A stretch of DNA of 64,000 nucleotides from UBA5239 sp040391785 (GCA_040391785.1 JBEBXH010000006.1:60401-124400), one strand, 5' to 3'; positions 8,459 to 17,531 are shown, numbered from the stretch's first letter. A program made the numbers and translations. Notes: generated by a model not told the origin, from the sequence alone.

Positions 8459-10093
8459 CTACTCGTAGGCGACGGCGTGAGTGCTGTTACGAACGCTCAG
8501 GCCGTTCCAGTTGACGCTGTAATATTCCCCTTCTTCCCGGAGAACGGGGGCAGGGGAAGGTTCGGCGTTCGTAGGGAGAATCTCGAGGGCGCCGCCGGCA
8601 ACGCATCGCAATTCATGATCGAAAACGATGCGTTTCTCCGGGCCCTCGTAGAGGACGGCTTCCACCCAGGCTCGGTCCGCGTCGTGCCCGCTCTGCCAGC
8701 GGATCGGGGAGCCGTCGAAATGGCCGGGAAGTTCATGGATGACGACCTTGAACGCGCCGGCGGCCAGTTGCGTCACCTGACCGGCCGCGAGTTCGAAGCG
8801 CAGCGCCAGTTTCGAGAATGTGAAACTGTGGTCCGCCGGGCGGTCGAGCCCGATGTGCCAGTCGCCGCGGTCCGTCAGCATATTAAGTGCGAAAACCACC
8901 CGGTTTTTCTCCTGCGCCATCCGCACCCCCGCCGATGAGAAATCGGCTCCATCCTTGAAAAAGCGCATGCGGAACATCGCCGGGCATCCGTTCCCCGCCG
9001 GCCAGTAACCGAGCAGCGGACGGCGTTGCGTCCAGAAACATTCGCGGTTGATCGAGCCGAGAATCAGGTTCGGCGTTACGTAAGTGGTTCCGGCGAAGTC
9101 CATCTCCGGGTTGGCGCGTTTGACGAAGCGCTGTACGATCTGTTCCTCCGGCACGGACACCCGTGTGAAGCGGGCGCGGTATTGCTCCGGACACGGCAGG
9201 TGCCGCACACCGTCGTAACGGAACTTCAACAAGCCGGGCTCTTCGGCGGTTGCGATACTGTGGATTTCGGCCCCGGTCGTCTCGCGGAGAAAAGCCGCCG
9301 CTTCGGCGGAGAGATACTCCGAATAAGCGCGCGACTGCGGCCCGCCGAGCTGGCCTGTCGCCGGATGGAACTGCTTGGCAAGTTCGCCCCAGATGAAAGC
9401 GTGGAGCTCGCGCGCGGCCACGATCAGCCGTTGATTCGCTGTCACCAGCTGCAAAATGCGCTCAGTTTCGTACAGCGCGACAAACGTATAAGTCGGGCTG
9501 TTGTATTCATTGAGCCCGCCCTGTTCCCTGGTGTATGTCAGAAACGTTTCGATGCGCCGCGCCGCGTAGTCCGCGAGCAGTGGGTTGGCGAGGATTTCCC
9601 CGGCGCAGCCGATCACCGCCGCGCCCATGATCGCGATATTGGTGTAGTCCGGCCGGACATTGCGGCGGAAGATTGACCACGCTGCCCGCTCGAGCGCCGC
9701 TTCGATGTCCGTGGCCAGCGTTTTTTCGAGGCGGTCGCGGTGTTCCTTCAGCATGTGGCAGAGTGCCGCGCCGATGAAGTCGGCCCAGTTCCAGTCCGGC
9801 GGCGCCATCATCGGCACCGGCTCCTCGCAGTTCCATGGCCAGATGCCGAATGCCGGGTCGTACGGATCGGTTACTTGAAGCGCCAGCACATTGCGGATCA
9901 CTGCCGCGGCGCGTTCGTGATTGCCGAGCTCAAGCAGTGCAAGCGCGTAATAGATATTGGTTCGGGTCGAGTGAACCCATGAACCGGACGGAATCCGGCT
10001 GTGATAACCCGGCGACTGAAATACTTCGCCGAGAAGGTTGAGTCCAGTATTGAAATTCGCTTCCTGCGCCGCAAGTTGCTGTTGAAGATCCAT
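8459..10093 (-). CDS. Large (alpha/alpha)-toroid-like protein, possibly polysaccharide-active
   Basis: A 544-aa protein without a signal peptide. The first half is helix-rich with aromatic patches (TNIYYALALLELGNHERAA, WPWNCEEP, NWADFIGAALCHML, RPDYTNIAIMGAAV, GLNEYNSPTYTFVALYE). The second half is beta-rich. This layout resembles alpha/alpha-toroid plus beta-sandwich lyases such as the heparinase II/III type, but I cannot name a family, and catalytic residues are not identified beyond possible Asn-Tyr and His candidates. It lies 57 nt downstream of the beta-helix gene and is probably the last gene of the operon led by the GntR/SBP regulator, suggesting intracellular processing of the sugar or uronide released outside. 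Codon use is like its neighbours. Confidence 0.55.
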   Translation of the reverse strand: MDLQQQLAAQEANFNTGLNLLGEVFQSPGYHSRIPSGSWVHSTRTNIYYALALLELGNHERAAAVIRNVLALQVTDPYDPAFGIWPWNCEEPVPMMAPPDWNWADFIGAALCHMLKEHRDRLEKTLATDIEAALERAAWSIFRRNVRPDYTNIAIMGAAVIGCAGEILANPLLADYAARRIETFLTYTREQGGLNEYNSPTYTFVALYETERILQLVTANQRLIVAARELHAFIWGELAKQFHPATGQLGGPQSRAYSEYLSAEAAAFLRETTGAEIHSIATAEEPGLLKFRYDGVRHLPCPEQYRARFTRVSVPEEQIVQRFVKRANPEMDFAGTTYVTPNLILGSINRECFWTQRRPLLGYWPAGNGCPAMFRMRFFKDGADFSSAGVRMAQEKNRVVFALNMLTDRGDWHIGLDRPADHSFTFSKLALRFELAAGQVTQLAAGAFKVVIHELPGHFDGSPIRWQSGHDADRAWVEAVLYEGPEKRIVFDHELRCVAGGALEILPTNAEPSPAPVLREEGEYYSVNWNGLSVRNSTHAVAYE

Positions 10094-10150
10094 AATTGTC
10101 TGCCTTCGGTTAAACGATGGATCATACTTTACAGCTGCGCCGGGATTTTG

Positions 10151-13100
10151 TCAATGCCCCGACGAGGAAAATAGCTCGGGTTCCAAACCGATTTTACGCT
10201 TCTGCAAATCGGGGTTATTCGTGAGGAAATCCGGGAAATCCAGCGGGGCGAAATTGCCACCGCGATTGTGGTATTCCTGCTCCTGGTGCTGCTTGCCAAG
10301 TTTTGCAAAATTCTGTTCCCAGTCTTCCAGATTTTTGAAGCGGATGAAGTCCGGCAGCGCTTTGAACATGGGGTCGGCGAATGTGGCCGAGCCTTTGCGG
10401 TTCGTCCGTTTCAGGAGCATATCGTAAGTGGCCATTTCATTGCCGAAACGTCCTTGTCTGCGCCACTGGCGGTCGAGCACTTCGCCGCCGTTGGACATCG
10501 GCAGATCGGCGCCGTTATAGCGCCGGTAGCCGAAAATGGTTTTTTCGCTCTCCGGCACGCGCAGGAAATAACAGTTGTCCTGTTCGTTGAGTGAGGCGAT
10601 ATCGGTCAGGCTGATGAGCGGGTTGCCGACTTTCTGCAGGGTGTTGTCGACCCAGATGCTGTTGCGTATCATGACCTTTTCCGCCGGAGTATTGTTGATG
10701 TTGCAGCTGTTTACCTGATTGATGTAGAAAACGCAGTTGCGGATCAGCAGATCCGGGCAATTCGTGAAGGACGAGCCGTGAAACGCCCGGGTGATGAAGC
10801 AGTTGGACAGGGTCAGATTGGCGCTCCGGTTGGCGGTGACGAAAGGCGGGGTATAACCATCGGAGCGGCCGTCGTGGAAGCAGCGGCTGAGCGTGACATG
10901 GGCGGTGTTCCACAGGACCACGCCGGCGGTGCCTTCGGTCTGATGGATTTCGCGGAAATAGAAGCCGTCGATCTGCACATATTTCTTATTGCAGATCGCG
11001 AAACCGTAATCGAGCTGGCGGACGTTGCCGTCGATCCAGACTTTTTCGCCGGGAGCTGCGGCGATGTTCAGGACGCGGCCCTTGTCGCCGGTGGCGCGGA
11101 CGCGGACCGACTCCTGATAAGTACCTTGATGGACTAGTATGGTGTCGCCCGCAGTAGCGGCAGCGGCGGCGTGACTGATGGTGCGCCAGGGAGCCTCGGC
11201 GCTGCCGGAGCTCTTGTCGCTGCCGTTGACCGCGACATGATACGTGAGCGGCGCCCGGTCATCGGTTTCAGTGGTGAAATTCTGTACCGGCGTGTCAAGT
11301 GTGCGGCTCTGGTGATTCAGTTCCTGCGGCAGTTCCTGGTTGGAAAACTGTTTGCCGGCCACGGCCCGCGCCGTAATCCGGAAATAGTGTTCTTTGCCGG
11401 GCGTCAGGCCGGAGAGGCTGAGCGACTGGAACGCCATTTGAGGTTGGAAATCATATTTCTGTGTGCATGCCGGGGTGTCGCCGTAGTTGATGGTACCGTT
11501 GACCGGGTAATTGCTCCAGAACTCAATATTGGCGGTGGTGGCGGTCCGCGAAAGCAGTTTCGGGCCGTCGAGTTCCAGCGGCGCGGCCAGCGGTTGGCGG
11601 CGGTAGGGGCCGACGGGCATGCCGTCGATGCCGCGGCCTTCGAATGATTTGCCGTTTTTCAACGTCAGGTTCTGCCCGAATTCCGGGATCGCGATGAAGG
11701 AATGCGGTTCGTTCGCGGGCACGTTTCCGCTGTAGCTGTTGAAATCCGACCAACAGTTGCCGGCGGCGAGTGTGCCGGATGCGAAAATATTGCCGGTGAT
11801 GAAGCCGTCGCTGCAGCCGCTTAACTCCGCACCGTTAAGAATGTTATGCGTCAGGCGGTATTTCGCCGTGCCGGTGAATTTAGCTGCTTCGGAAACCGCG
11901 CACTGGTTGATCGTTATGCCGCTGGAATTGGTCACTTCCAGCGCGGTAGCGGCGAGGCGCTCAAGCGTGATATTTTCGCAGTTTTCGAGCCGGATATGGC
12001 CGTTGAGAGCGACCGGGAACGAACCGCGGCCGCGGATGGTGACGTCCTTCAGATTTTTCAGGACCAGATTATTCTTCCAGGTGCCGGGCAGCAGATAAAA
12101 TGTGGTGCCGTCTTTGAGCTTGCCGTCAAGAGTGCGCCAGGCGTTTTTCACCGAGTTGCCGTCCGCCTTGCCGTTGCCGTCGGGCTTCACGTAAAACACC
12201 CGGTCGGAGAAGGGGGCGGGCGAGCGGTCGCGGTACTTGGAATCCGCCTGGGGGCGGTAATCATAATTGGCCGGATCGGCGAATTCACGGTCTTCGTCGA
12301 GGCCTTTTTCGTGGGGGCGGACGATGCTGTTTTTCGCGGCGCCGAAGTAGCCGGTATCGCCGTAGTTGAAAATGCAGTTTTCGATCAGCCGCGAGTAGAG
12401 GGCGGCGCCGGCCACGCAGCGGCGCGCGGTGGTGGTGTCGCTGGGGTATTTCAGCCACATGTCGCCGTAACCGTTGTCAAAGGAAATATTGTCCTCGAAA
12501 ATACAGTTTTGAGCGGGATGGCTGCCATAGAAGCGGATTCCGGCGGTCTTCGAATCGAAGGAGATGCAGTTGCGAATGGCGGTTTTTTCCGAGGGAGTCA
12601 GGACGATGATGTTGCCGCCGGAGCCGAAAAACGGGGAGTAGTTGGCGTAGCTGCGGCAGTTCTCGATGACATTGCCGGAAGAATTCATGCTGAAACCGAT
12701 ACCGCTGCCGTTCAGGAACGTGGTGACATTGCGGACGGTGCAGTTTTTCGGGGCCACCATGTATACGCCCCATTTGGCGTTATGGCCCGGGGTGCCGGCG
12801 GGTGAATTGGCGTTGAACCCGGTCAGGATCAACCCCTCGACAGTGACGTTGCGGACGCCGCCTTTGGCGTTGATCATGATGCCGTGGCTGCGCAAATCGG
12901 AGATCGTGATATGGTGTCGGCTCGGCGGCGCGGAGTCACTGGTATTGATATAGAGGATTTCCGTTTTTTCGTCATAAAACCACGAGCCGGGGCTGAAATC
13001 GAGTTCCGCCACGGACGGCATGCGCTGATAATTGCGCAGCGTGTCGCGTTCGTTCACCGCCTCGGGCAGCTGCGGAAAGGCGCACTGCCAGACGCGCGGC

Positions 13101-13417
13101 GAGAACTCCGAGCGTTTGAATTCCGGTGCGTCCACGTCGCCGCGCAGCACCACCGAACCCGGTATGGCCGCGCGGATGGTCGTGACGGCGTCGCCGCCCT
13201 CGAAATTCCATTCGAGCCCCTGATGGTATTCGCCCGGCAGCAGCGTGAGCGTGTCACCGGGTTTCATCATGTCGGCGGCGCGTTTCAATGTTTTGTAGGG
13301 TTGATCCGCCGATGTGCCGCGATTGCCGTTGCTGCCCCCCGGCGACACGAAAAATTCCGTTCCGGCGGCGGTCAGCGACAGCAGCGACAAGGTCAGAATC
13401 AAACCCCGGATCATCAT
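10151..13417 (-). CDS. Secreted right-handed parallel beta-helix protein with FN3-like insert (1088 aa)
   Basis: An N-terminal signal peptide (hydrophobic to about residue 18) is followed by FFVSPGGSNGNRGTSADQP, the start motif of DUF1565-type pectate-lyase-like helices. The same motif recurs near residue 405 (FYVKPDGNGKADGNSVKNAW) and near 740 (YHVAVNGSDKSSGSAEAPW), so three beta-helix modules are strung together. A fibronectin-III/purple-phosphatase-like segment lies before the third (TTANIEFWSNYPVNGTINYGD to PGKEHYFRITARA). Asn-rich ladder turns are plentiful. Such proteins bind or cleave polysaccharides, often polyuronates. The start overlaps the upstream gene's stop (ATGA at 13414-13417), so the two secreted proteins are co-translated. 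Catalytic residues are not assignable by eye. Confidence 0.8.
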   Translation of the reverse strand: MMIRGLILTLSLLSLTAAGTEFFVSPGGSNGNRGTSADQPYKTLKRAADMMKPGDTLTLLPGEYHQGLEWNFEGGDAVTTIRAAIPGSVVLRGDVDAPEFKRSEFSPRVWQCAFPQLPEAVNERDTLRNYQRMPSVAELDFSPGSWFYDEKTEILYINTSDSAPPSRHHITISDLRSHGIMINAKGGVRNVTVEGLILTGFNANSPAGTPGHNAKWGVYMVAPKNCTVRNVTTFLNGSGIGFSMNSSGNVIENCRSYANYSPFFGSGGNIIVLTPSEKTAIRNCISFDSKTAGIRFYGSHPAQNCIFEDNISFDNGYGDMWLKYPSDTTTARRCVAGAALYSRLIENCIFNYGDTGYFGAAKNSIVRPHEKGLDEDREFADPANYDYRPQADSKYRDRSPAPFSDRVFYVKPDGNGKADGNSVKNAWRTLDGKLKDGTTFYLLPGTWKNNLVLKNLKDVTIRGRGSFPVALNGHIRLENCENITLERLAATALEVTNSSGITINQCAVSEAAKFTGTAKYRLTHNILNGAELSGCSDGFITGNIFASGTLAAGNCWSDFNSYSGNVPANEPHSFIAIPEFGQNLTLKNGKSFEGRGIDGMPVGPYRRQPLAAPLELDGPKLLSRTATTANIEFWSNYPVNGTINYGDTPACTQKYDFQPQMAFQSLSLSGLTPGKEHYFRITARAVAGKQFSNQELPQELNHQSRTLDTPVQNFTTETDDRAPLTYHVAVNGSDKSSGSAEAPWRTISHAAAAATAGDTILVHQGTYQESVRVRATGDKGRVLNIAAAPGEKVWIDGNVRQLDYGFAICNKKYVQIDGFYFREIHQTEGTAGVVLWNTAHVTLSRCFHDGRSDGYTPPFVTANRSANLTLSNCFITRAFHGSSFTNCPDLLIRNCVFYINQVNSCNINNTPAEKVMIRNSIWVDNTLQKVGNPLISLTDIASLNEQDNCYFLRVPESEKTIFGYRRYNGADLPMSNGGEVLDRQWRRQGRFGNEMATYDMLLKRTNRKGSATFADPMFKALPDFIRFKNLEDWEQNFAKLGKQHQEQEYHNRGGNFAPLDFPDFLTNNPDLQKRKIGLEPELFSSSGH

Positions 13418-14223
13418 TCCACCTCTTCCAGTTTCAGGTCTTTGAGTTCTGTGACGGCGTCCTTGACGTTACCCGGGTTGATGTAGGCCGCGATACCGGC
13501 GAACTTAGTGCCCTTGCGCCACTTGCCGGGCACACTGCCAGAGGCGGATTCGCCGCTGAACTCAAAACTGAATTCCTGCCATTCCGTGGTTAATGGTTTC
13601 GCCAAAGCGATGAAGTGGAACCACTGGCCCATTTCATGCTGCCGCACCACGGTGCCGGCCGGATAGCTCCGTTTCAACGCTTTGCTCATGGTCACGTCGT
13701 ATTGGTTGTCGGCATTGGGCTCGATATTGGCTACGAGAACGTATTCGGTCTGAGTATTGGGCAGGTCCGCCAGTTTGCCGGAGGGGTCGGCCTTGAAAAC
13801 CACGATCTTACCCTTTTTCCACTCCGAACCATCCTTCACTTTCAATACGGTTTCGCCTCCCTTGAAGTCCGCCGCCAGTTCCGTTTCGGTACCCTTGACG
13901 ATATCGACCGAGCCGCCGGGAATGGGCTGCTTCTTCTCATTCTGGCAATTGACGCCGAATGAAATCCGCAGATTTTTTGCGTCCGAGCCATTGCGGAACT
14001 TGCCGCTCAGGCGGTACTTTTTCGTGGGATCGACCGCCATCGAGTCCTTGGAAAACATCGAGGTTGCGCCCTGAACTTTGAAGGTATTCGCCTCGCCCGT
14101 GCTCTCGACATTGATCTCCTTCTTGCCCGGGGCCAGTTGGTTCGCTGCCGTGATTTCAAGCCCCGCCCCGAAGATATTCAACATAGTGGCGAATGCCGCT
14201 GCCATCATCATTTTTTTCAACAT
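13414..14223 (-). CDS. Secreted protein of unknown function, possible carbohydrate-binding fold
   Basis: A 269-aa protein starting at MLKKMMMAAAFATML, a short signal peptide; an in-frame upstream extension has no support. The mature part is beta-rich: ANTFKVQGATSMFSKDSMAVDPTKKYRLSGKFRNGS, KGGETVLKVKDGSEWKKGK and WQEFSFEFSG. The pattern of aromatic and KYRLSGKFR-type strands resembles carbohydrate-binding jelly-roll modules that describe a ligand's transition (CBM4/9-like), but this is only a resemblance. It lies between the pseudopilin gene (20 nt upstream) and the beta-helix gene, with which it overlaps, so it probably works outside the cell on the same polysaccharide. Confidence 0.7.
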   Translation of the reverse strand: MLKKMMMAAAFATMLNIFGAGLEITAANQLAPGKKEINVESTGEANTFKVQGATSMFSKDSMAVDPTKKYRLSGKFRNGSDAKNLRISFGVNCQNEKKQPIPGGSVDIVKGTETELAADFKGGETVLKVKDGSEWKKGKIVVFKADPSGKLADLPNTQTEYVLVANIEPNADNQYDVTMSKALKRSYPAGTVVRQHEMGQWFHFIALAKPLTTEWQEFSFEFSGESASGSVPGKWRKGTKFAGIAAYINPGNVKDAVTELKDLKLEEVE

Positions 14224-14243
14224 GATATACCTGATTTTTGTAG

Positions 14244-14954
14244 TTAGAGTTTTTTGCCGTTTCGCCATTCCGCTCTGGAATAACGGAAAAGGGAATCGAA
14301 GGTCCGGGGTGCTTCGCGCAGGTGAATGGTCCCGGCGTGTCCATCCAGATACGACACGTTCCAATTCATCAGATTGTTGTGTCGGAATCCCTGGCTCGCT
14401 GCGGTATAACTGACCATTGCAGTACTGCCGGAGGTGTTATCGCCGAAAAGCCCGACGGAAGACGCTACCCCGTCGCCGCGCGGACTGTCGACCCAGACAC
14501 GCGCCAATACACCGCTCGCCTCGGTGGCATCCGGACACACGATCTGGCAGTCGGCGATACCATAGTGGGAACCGCGAAACGTATGGGTGATCGTGTTTTC
14601 GCTCGGGCAGCGGAGAACACCGCTGGGCCTTGCGCAAACTTCATCGGGGTCGGTGCCGAGGAGCACCGGATTGATATTGGTTCCCTGGATATAACCCTTC
14701 TGCGCCAATACCCTGAACCAGTGCTTGGCCCAGCTGGTGTTGTCGAAATAATAATTCCGGTTGTTGTAGTCATCCAGATAGAGGAAATAGGACGTGCTGA
14801 GCTGCTTGAGATTGCTCAGGCAATGGGTGCTGCGCGCTTTCTCGCGGGCGCTGTTCAGCGCCGGGAGCAGCATGGCGGCCAGGATGGCGATGATCGCGAT
14901 TACCACGAGGAGTTCAATGAGCGTAAAATTTACTTTTGCGATTTTCTTTTTCAT
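14244..14954 (-). CDS. Pseudopilin-like protein with prepilin N-terminal domain
   Basis: A 236-aa protein. A short basic leader (MKKKIAKVN) precedes FTLIELLVVIAIIAILAAML, the class III prepilin helix with Glu at +5. The residue before the processed Phe is Asn instead of the usual Gly. After the helix come LPALNSAREKARSTHCLSNLKQL and a beta-rich globular part ending with FRHNNLMNWNVSYLDGHAG, similar to the H-x-DG tail of DUF1559-type proteins common in the PVC superphylum. SD GGAGAT precedes the ATG. No pilus ATPase or secretin gene is nearby. The gene sits within a secreted-enzyme operon, so it may be a private pseudopilin for surface display or export of those proteins. Confidence 0.85.
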   Translation of the reverse strand: MKKKIAKVNFTLIELLVVIAIIAILAAMLLPALNSAREKARSTHCLSNLKQLSTSYFLYLDDYNNRNYYFDNTSWAKHWFRVLAQKGYIQGTNINPVLLGTDPDEVCARPSGVLRCPSENTITHTFRGSHYGIADCQIVCPDATEASGVLARVWVDSPRGDGVASSVGLFGDNTSGSTAMVSYTAASQGFRHNNLMNWNVSYLDGHAGTIHLREAPRTFDSLFRYSRAEWRNGKKL

Positions 14955-14967
14955 CGTTATATCTCCG

Positions 14968-16041
14968 TTATCGGTTAAAAAAATCCAATGGTAATTTCTC
15001 CAGTGTCACGCCGGGCTTTGCCAGCAGTTCCACTTCCGGGATCCAGCAGGGGTGAACTCCGGGTTTGACTACCGGCAGATGCGAAATGGCACACATGATT
15101 CCGTCATTTCCGGCAAAACCTTCCTCCAATATGTCAATGGTTTCGATATCGCGGATTTCATACACCTTGTCACCCTTTTTCACCTGGTCGTAAAGACGGA
15201 AAAAGTAACGGATATGTCCGGTATGCTCAACCTGAAATTTAGTTCCGGTGGCGTCATAGGGAATCTTCCAGACCGGACGCTCCAGGACCACTTCGCCCTG
15301 CATCATATTCGCCCCGATCATGATATTGCGCACGCTCTGCTTGCCGGGTTCGTATTCCGTTTCCTTCAGCCCGTGCTGGCGCGAAAATTCGATGCAGATG
15401 GCGTACTGGTTGCGCCCCAGCGAACCCTGCCAGGTGAGGTTGCCGCGGTGGTACTGATCGCGCGGGGCCGAATTGCACATTACCACGGCCTCGATACCGG
15501 TATAGCCGGCAAAGACGTTGTTCTTTTCAAAACTGTTGAAAATAAGCGGTTTCTGCGCCTGCAGGCAGTGCATGTCGATGATGATGTTGGCCTCGGCGCA
15601 GATTTCGTTCCACAGCCAGCGGACGATTTCGGAGGCGACGCCGGTGCCTTCCGGATTGTTCCACAGCCGGTTCATATTGTAGATCGTATTGCAGTTGTCG
15701 CGGCCCAGCCCCCACGGACAGAAATTATGCCGGAAAATCGAATAGTAATACTCGCTGATCTTGCTTAAATCTTCGTGCTCCGGGTAAAATTCGTAATCCA
15801 TTTCCAGCGCCAGCGGGTTCGCGCAGGGGCAGACATGCACCGTACCGGCGAATTCGCGCTCGCCGAGCTCGGCAATGAGCTCCGGCAGCAAGTTCGGACC
15901 GCTGTGCTCCATGCCGTGCTGCCCGGCGATAATCGTCAGCACCGGCCCCGGCGCCGTCCCCTGTACCGTGAAGTAAGTGACGGTGGTTTCCCGCCCGCCG
16001 GCCGTGGTGAATTTTTTCTGGTATTTCGTTATCCGATTCAT
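14968..16041 (-). CDS. Succinylglutamate desuccinylase/aspartoacylase-family (M14) zinc hydrolase
   Basis: A 357-aa protein starting at MNRITKYQKK, 4 nt after the upstream regulator's stop. TIIAGQHGMEHSGPN carries the first zinc ligands (His and Glu in the QHGMEH stretch), the CPCANPLALE loop follows, and IIIDMHCLQAQ supplies the second His region. The C-terminal beta domain (GHIRYFFRLYDQVKKGDKVYEI, then IDTIDILEEG-like) is like AstE/AspA relatives. The family removes acyl groups from amino acids or amino sugars. In this operon a deacylation of a sugar-linked acyl group is possible. Start choice rests on family alignment and the short intergenic spacing. Confidence 0.82.
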   Translation of the reverse strand: MNRITKYQKKFTTAGGRETTVTYFTVQGTAPGPVLTIIAGQHGMEHSGPNLLPELIAELGEREFAGTVHVCPCANPLALEMDYEFYPEHEDLSKISEYYYSIFRHNFCPWGLGRDNCNTIYNMNRLWNNPEGTGVASEIVRWLWNEICAEANIIIDMHCLQAQKPLIFNSFEKNNVFAGYTGIEAVVMCNSAPRDQYHRGNLTWQGSLGRNQYAICIEFSRQHGLKETEYEPGKQSVRNIMIGANMMQGEVVLERPVWKIPYDATGTKFQVEHTGHIRYFFRLYDQVKKGDKVYEIRDIETIDILEEGFAGNDGIMCAISHLPVVKPGVHPCWIPEVELLAKPGVTLEKLPLDFFNR

Positions 16042-16045
16042 ATTC

Positions 16046-17359
16046 TTAGATACCTGCCAGTTCCATGACCTGCTGGGGCCATATGTTATTGTTGTTGCTG
16101 GCGGCCTTGCGGTGCGCCATGTTGATCTCGTATTCAAGGCACTTGCCAAACTGTTCTTCCGTCATCTCGCCGCTGAAAATCGAGTGGAGGAAAGAACTCA
16201 GGCGCAGCAGAAATTCCTGTTCGGACGTATTATTCACCAGCATATTGGGAATTTCATTCAGGAAAATATCATCGCGGTAATGACGCGAATTAATCGAGTC
16301 GACCGCCGCCGCTTTCAGGATCGGCAAACCGGTTTTGCTCCGGCCGATGATCCGCTGGATATCCGCGCTGAGCATGTACTCCATGACCTGAATTGCCTCC
16401 GGCTGTACCTTGGAGCGGTTGGAGAGCAGCAGAAATTCGCCGGTAATCAGGTTCCACGGCTTTTCGCCCTGATGAAACACCGGGCACGCCACTATCAGGT
16501 AATTCTCCAGCATATTCAAGCGCAGCAGCCCCTGACGGCACGACCAGGTCATCAGCGGTTCCCGGTTGTCATCCTTAAGCGAACTGTCGGTCAGCACCGG
16601 CCAGGCGGAATGAATTTTGTCCCGCAGCTTTTTGACATCGATTTCGTTTAAGCCGCCATTTTCCGTATCCGAAAAAATCATGCTCCGGATCAAATTGCCT
16701 GCCTCATGCAAAGCACACAGCCGGAAATTGTTTTTCCGGGCATATTCACTGAGTTCAAGCAGCAAATCCCAGGTCAGATCATAAGGACCGATATCACGGC
16801 CGAATCCTTCAAGCTTTTTCCGGTCCAGCAGAAACACCGACGGCGAGAAAAGAATCGGCATGGCATACTGGAAATTGTTGATCCGGTGCGCCTTGAACGG
16901 TTCCTGGAAATATTCCTCGCTCTGGTATTTCTCCACCACTTCCAGCGGCAACGGCAACACGTAATCGCTGAATGAAATGGTACTGGTGGCCACCGAACGG
17001 ATCAGGTCGTAGTCCATCACGTCCGATGAATCGCATTCCGGATCGAATTCCACCGCGAAATCCTTGAAATGATTCTTCACCGCCTCCTGAATCTCGTGGT
17101 TTTCCTTTGCCCAGAACGCATTGCTGCGCCAGGCGATCCGCACCTTTTTGCGGTTCTCGCGGTGTACGAAGGTGCCGACGTATGGTACTTTGCGGATGAT
17201 TCCGCGTGCCAGCAAAACATCCAGCGCCCGGCGGACGGTAACGGTGGCGGTATCGAAAATCTGCGCCAGTTCCTGCTCGGAAGGGAGGCGGTCGACGTAT
17301 TCGCCACGATCGATCATGCCCTGCAATTCTTCAGCAATTTCATTGAACTTCCGCTTCAT
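16046..17359 (-). CDS. GntR-type regulator fused to a solute-binding-protein-like effector domain
   Basis: 437 aa. Residues 1-70 form a GntR winged helix (LPSEQELAQIFDTATVTVRRAL, GIIRKVPYVGTFV). The remaining 360 residues look like an extracellular solute-binding protein fold (SBP type 1) without signal peptide: VRIAWRSNAFW, YDLIRSVATSTISFSDYVLPLP, NNFQYAMPILFSPSVFLLDRKKLE, YDLTWDLLLELSEYARKN, WSCRQGLLRLNMLENY and EFLLLSNRSKVQPEAIQVMEYM. It therefore appears to sense an oligosaccharide in the cytoplasm using a periplasmic-binding-protein fold. It heads the minus-strand operon down to 8459 and has its own strong promoter (17398-17426). A palindrome TACTTTAAGTA lies between promoter and start, suggesting autoregulation. 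Confidence 0.85.
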   Translation of the reverse strand: MKRKFNEIAEELQGMIDRGEYVDRLPSEQELAQIFDTATVTVRRALDVLLARGIIRKVPYVGTFVHRENRKKVRIAWRSNAFWAKENHEIQEAVKNHFKDFAVEFDPECDSSDVMDYDLIRSVATSTISFSDYVLPLPLEVVEKYQSEEYFQEPFKAHRINNFQYAMPILFSPSVFLLDRKKLEGFGRDIGPYDLTWDLLLELSEYARKNNFRLCALHEAGNLIRSMIFSDTENGGLNEIDVKKLRDKIHSAWPVLTDSSLKDDNREPLMTWSCRQGLLRLNMLENYLIVACPVFHQGEKPWNLITGEFLLLSNRSKVQPEAIQVMEYMLSADIQRIIGRSKTGLPILKAAAVDSINSRHYRDDIFLNEIPNMLVNNTSEQEFLLRLSSFLHSIFSGEMTEEQFGKCLEYEINMAHRKAASNNNNIWPQQVMELAGI

Positions 17360-17377
17360 AGATAATAATTCCTATAG

Positions 17378-17388
17378 TACTTTAAGTA
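17378..17388. promoter_or_regulatory. Candidate GntR operator TACTTTAAGTA
   Basis: An 11-bp perfect dyad (TACTT-T-AAGTA) lies about 20 nt upstream of the GntR/SBP start, downstream of its -10 box, where a bound repressor would block elongation. Next to it at 17389-17398 is ATCTATATCA, whose inverted copy TGATATAGAT is at 17509-17518 in the divergent promoter. Confidence 0.45.
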
Positions 17389-17397
17389 ATCTATATC

Positions 17398-17426
17398 AGT
17401 ATACAGCCGACGCTTAAATTTGTCAA
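17398..17426 (-). promoter_or_regulatory. Sigma-70-type promoter of the GntR/SBP-led operon
   Basis: Read on the minus strand, TTGACA (complement of 17421-17426) and TATACT (complement of 17398-17403) are separated by 17 nt. It is a near-consensus promoter about 35 nt upstream of the regulator start. Confidence 0.75.
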
Positions 17427-17469
17427 TACCCCGGTGAAAGCTTTCTTCTGATTATTTTCACTTGCAGTA

Positions 17470-17497
17470 TTGACTTTATCGCTTTTCCGGTTATAAT
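17470..17497 (+). promoter_or_regulatory. Sigma-70-type promoter of the GntR/LacI-led operon
   Basis: TTGACT at 17470-17475 and TATAAT at 17492-17497 with a 16-nt spacer, 35 nt upstream of the regulator ATG. Immediately downstream (17500-17516) is a tandem TGATATAAGTGATATAG, a good candidate operator over the transcription start. Confidence 0.75.
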
Positions 17498-17499
17498 AT

Positions 17500-17518
17500 T
17501 GATATAAGTGATATAGAT
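17500..17518. promoter_or_regulatory. Tandem TGATATA half-sites, candidate operator
   Basis: Two direct TGATATA copies 9 bp apart (17500 and 17509) sit over the expected start of transcription of the plus-strand operon. The second one extended (TGATATAGAT) is the exact inverted copy of 17389-17398 in the opposing promoter. This suggests that one regulator binds both promoters. Operator status is inferred. Confidence 0.5.
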
Positions 17519-17531
17519 AATTGGTGAATTT

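Noticed and set aside
8438..8938. 166-codon plus-strand frame next to the MITE-like element
   Set aside because: Antisense to the toroid-like gene and beginning inside the repeat.
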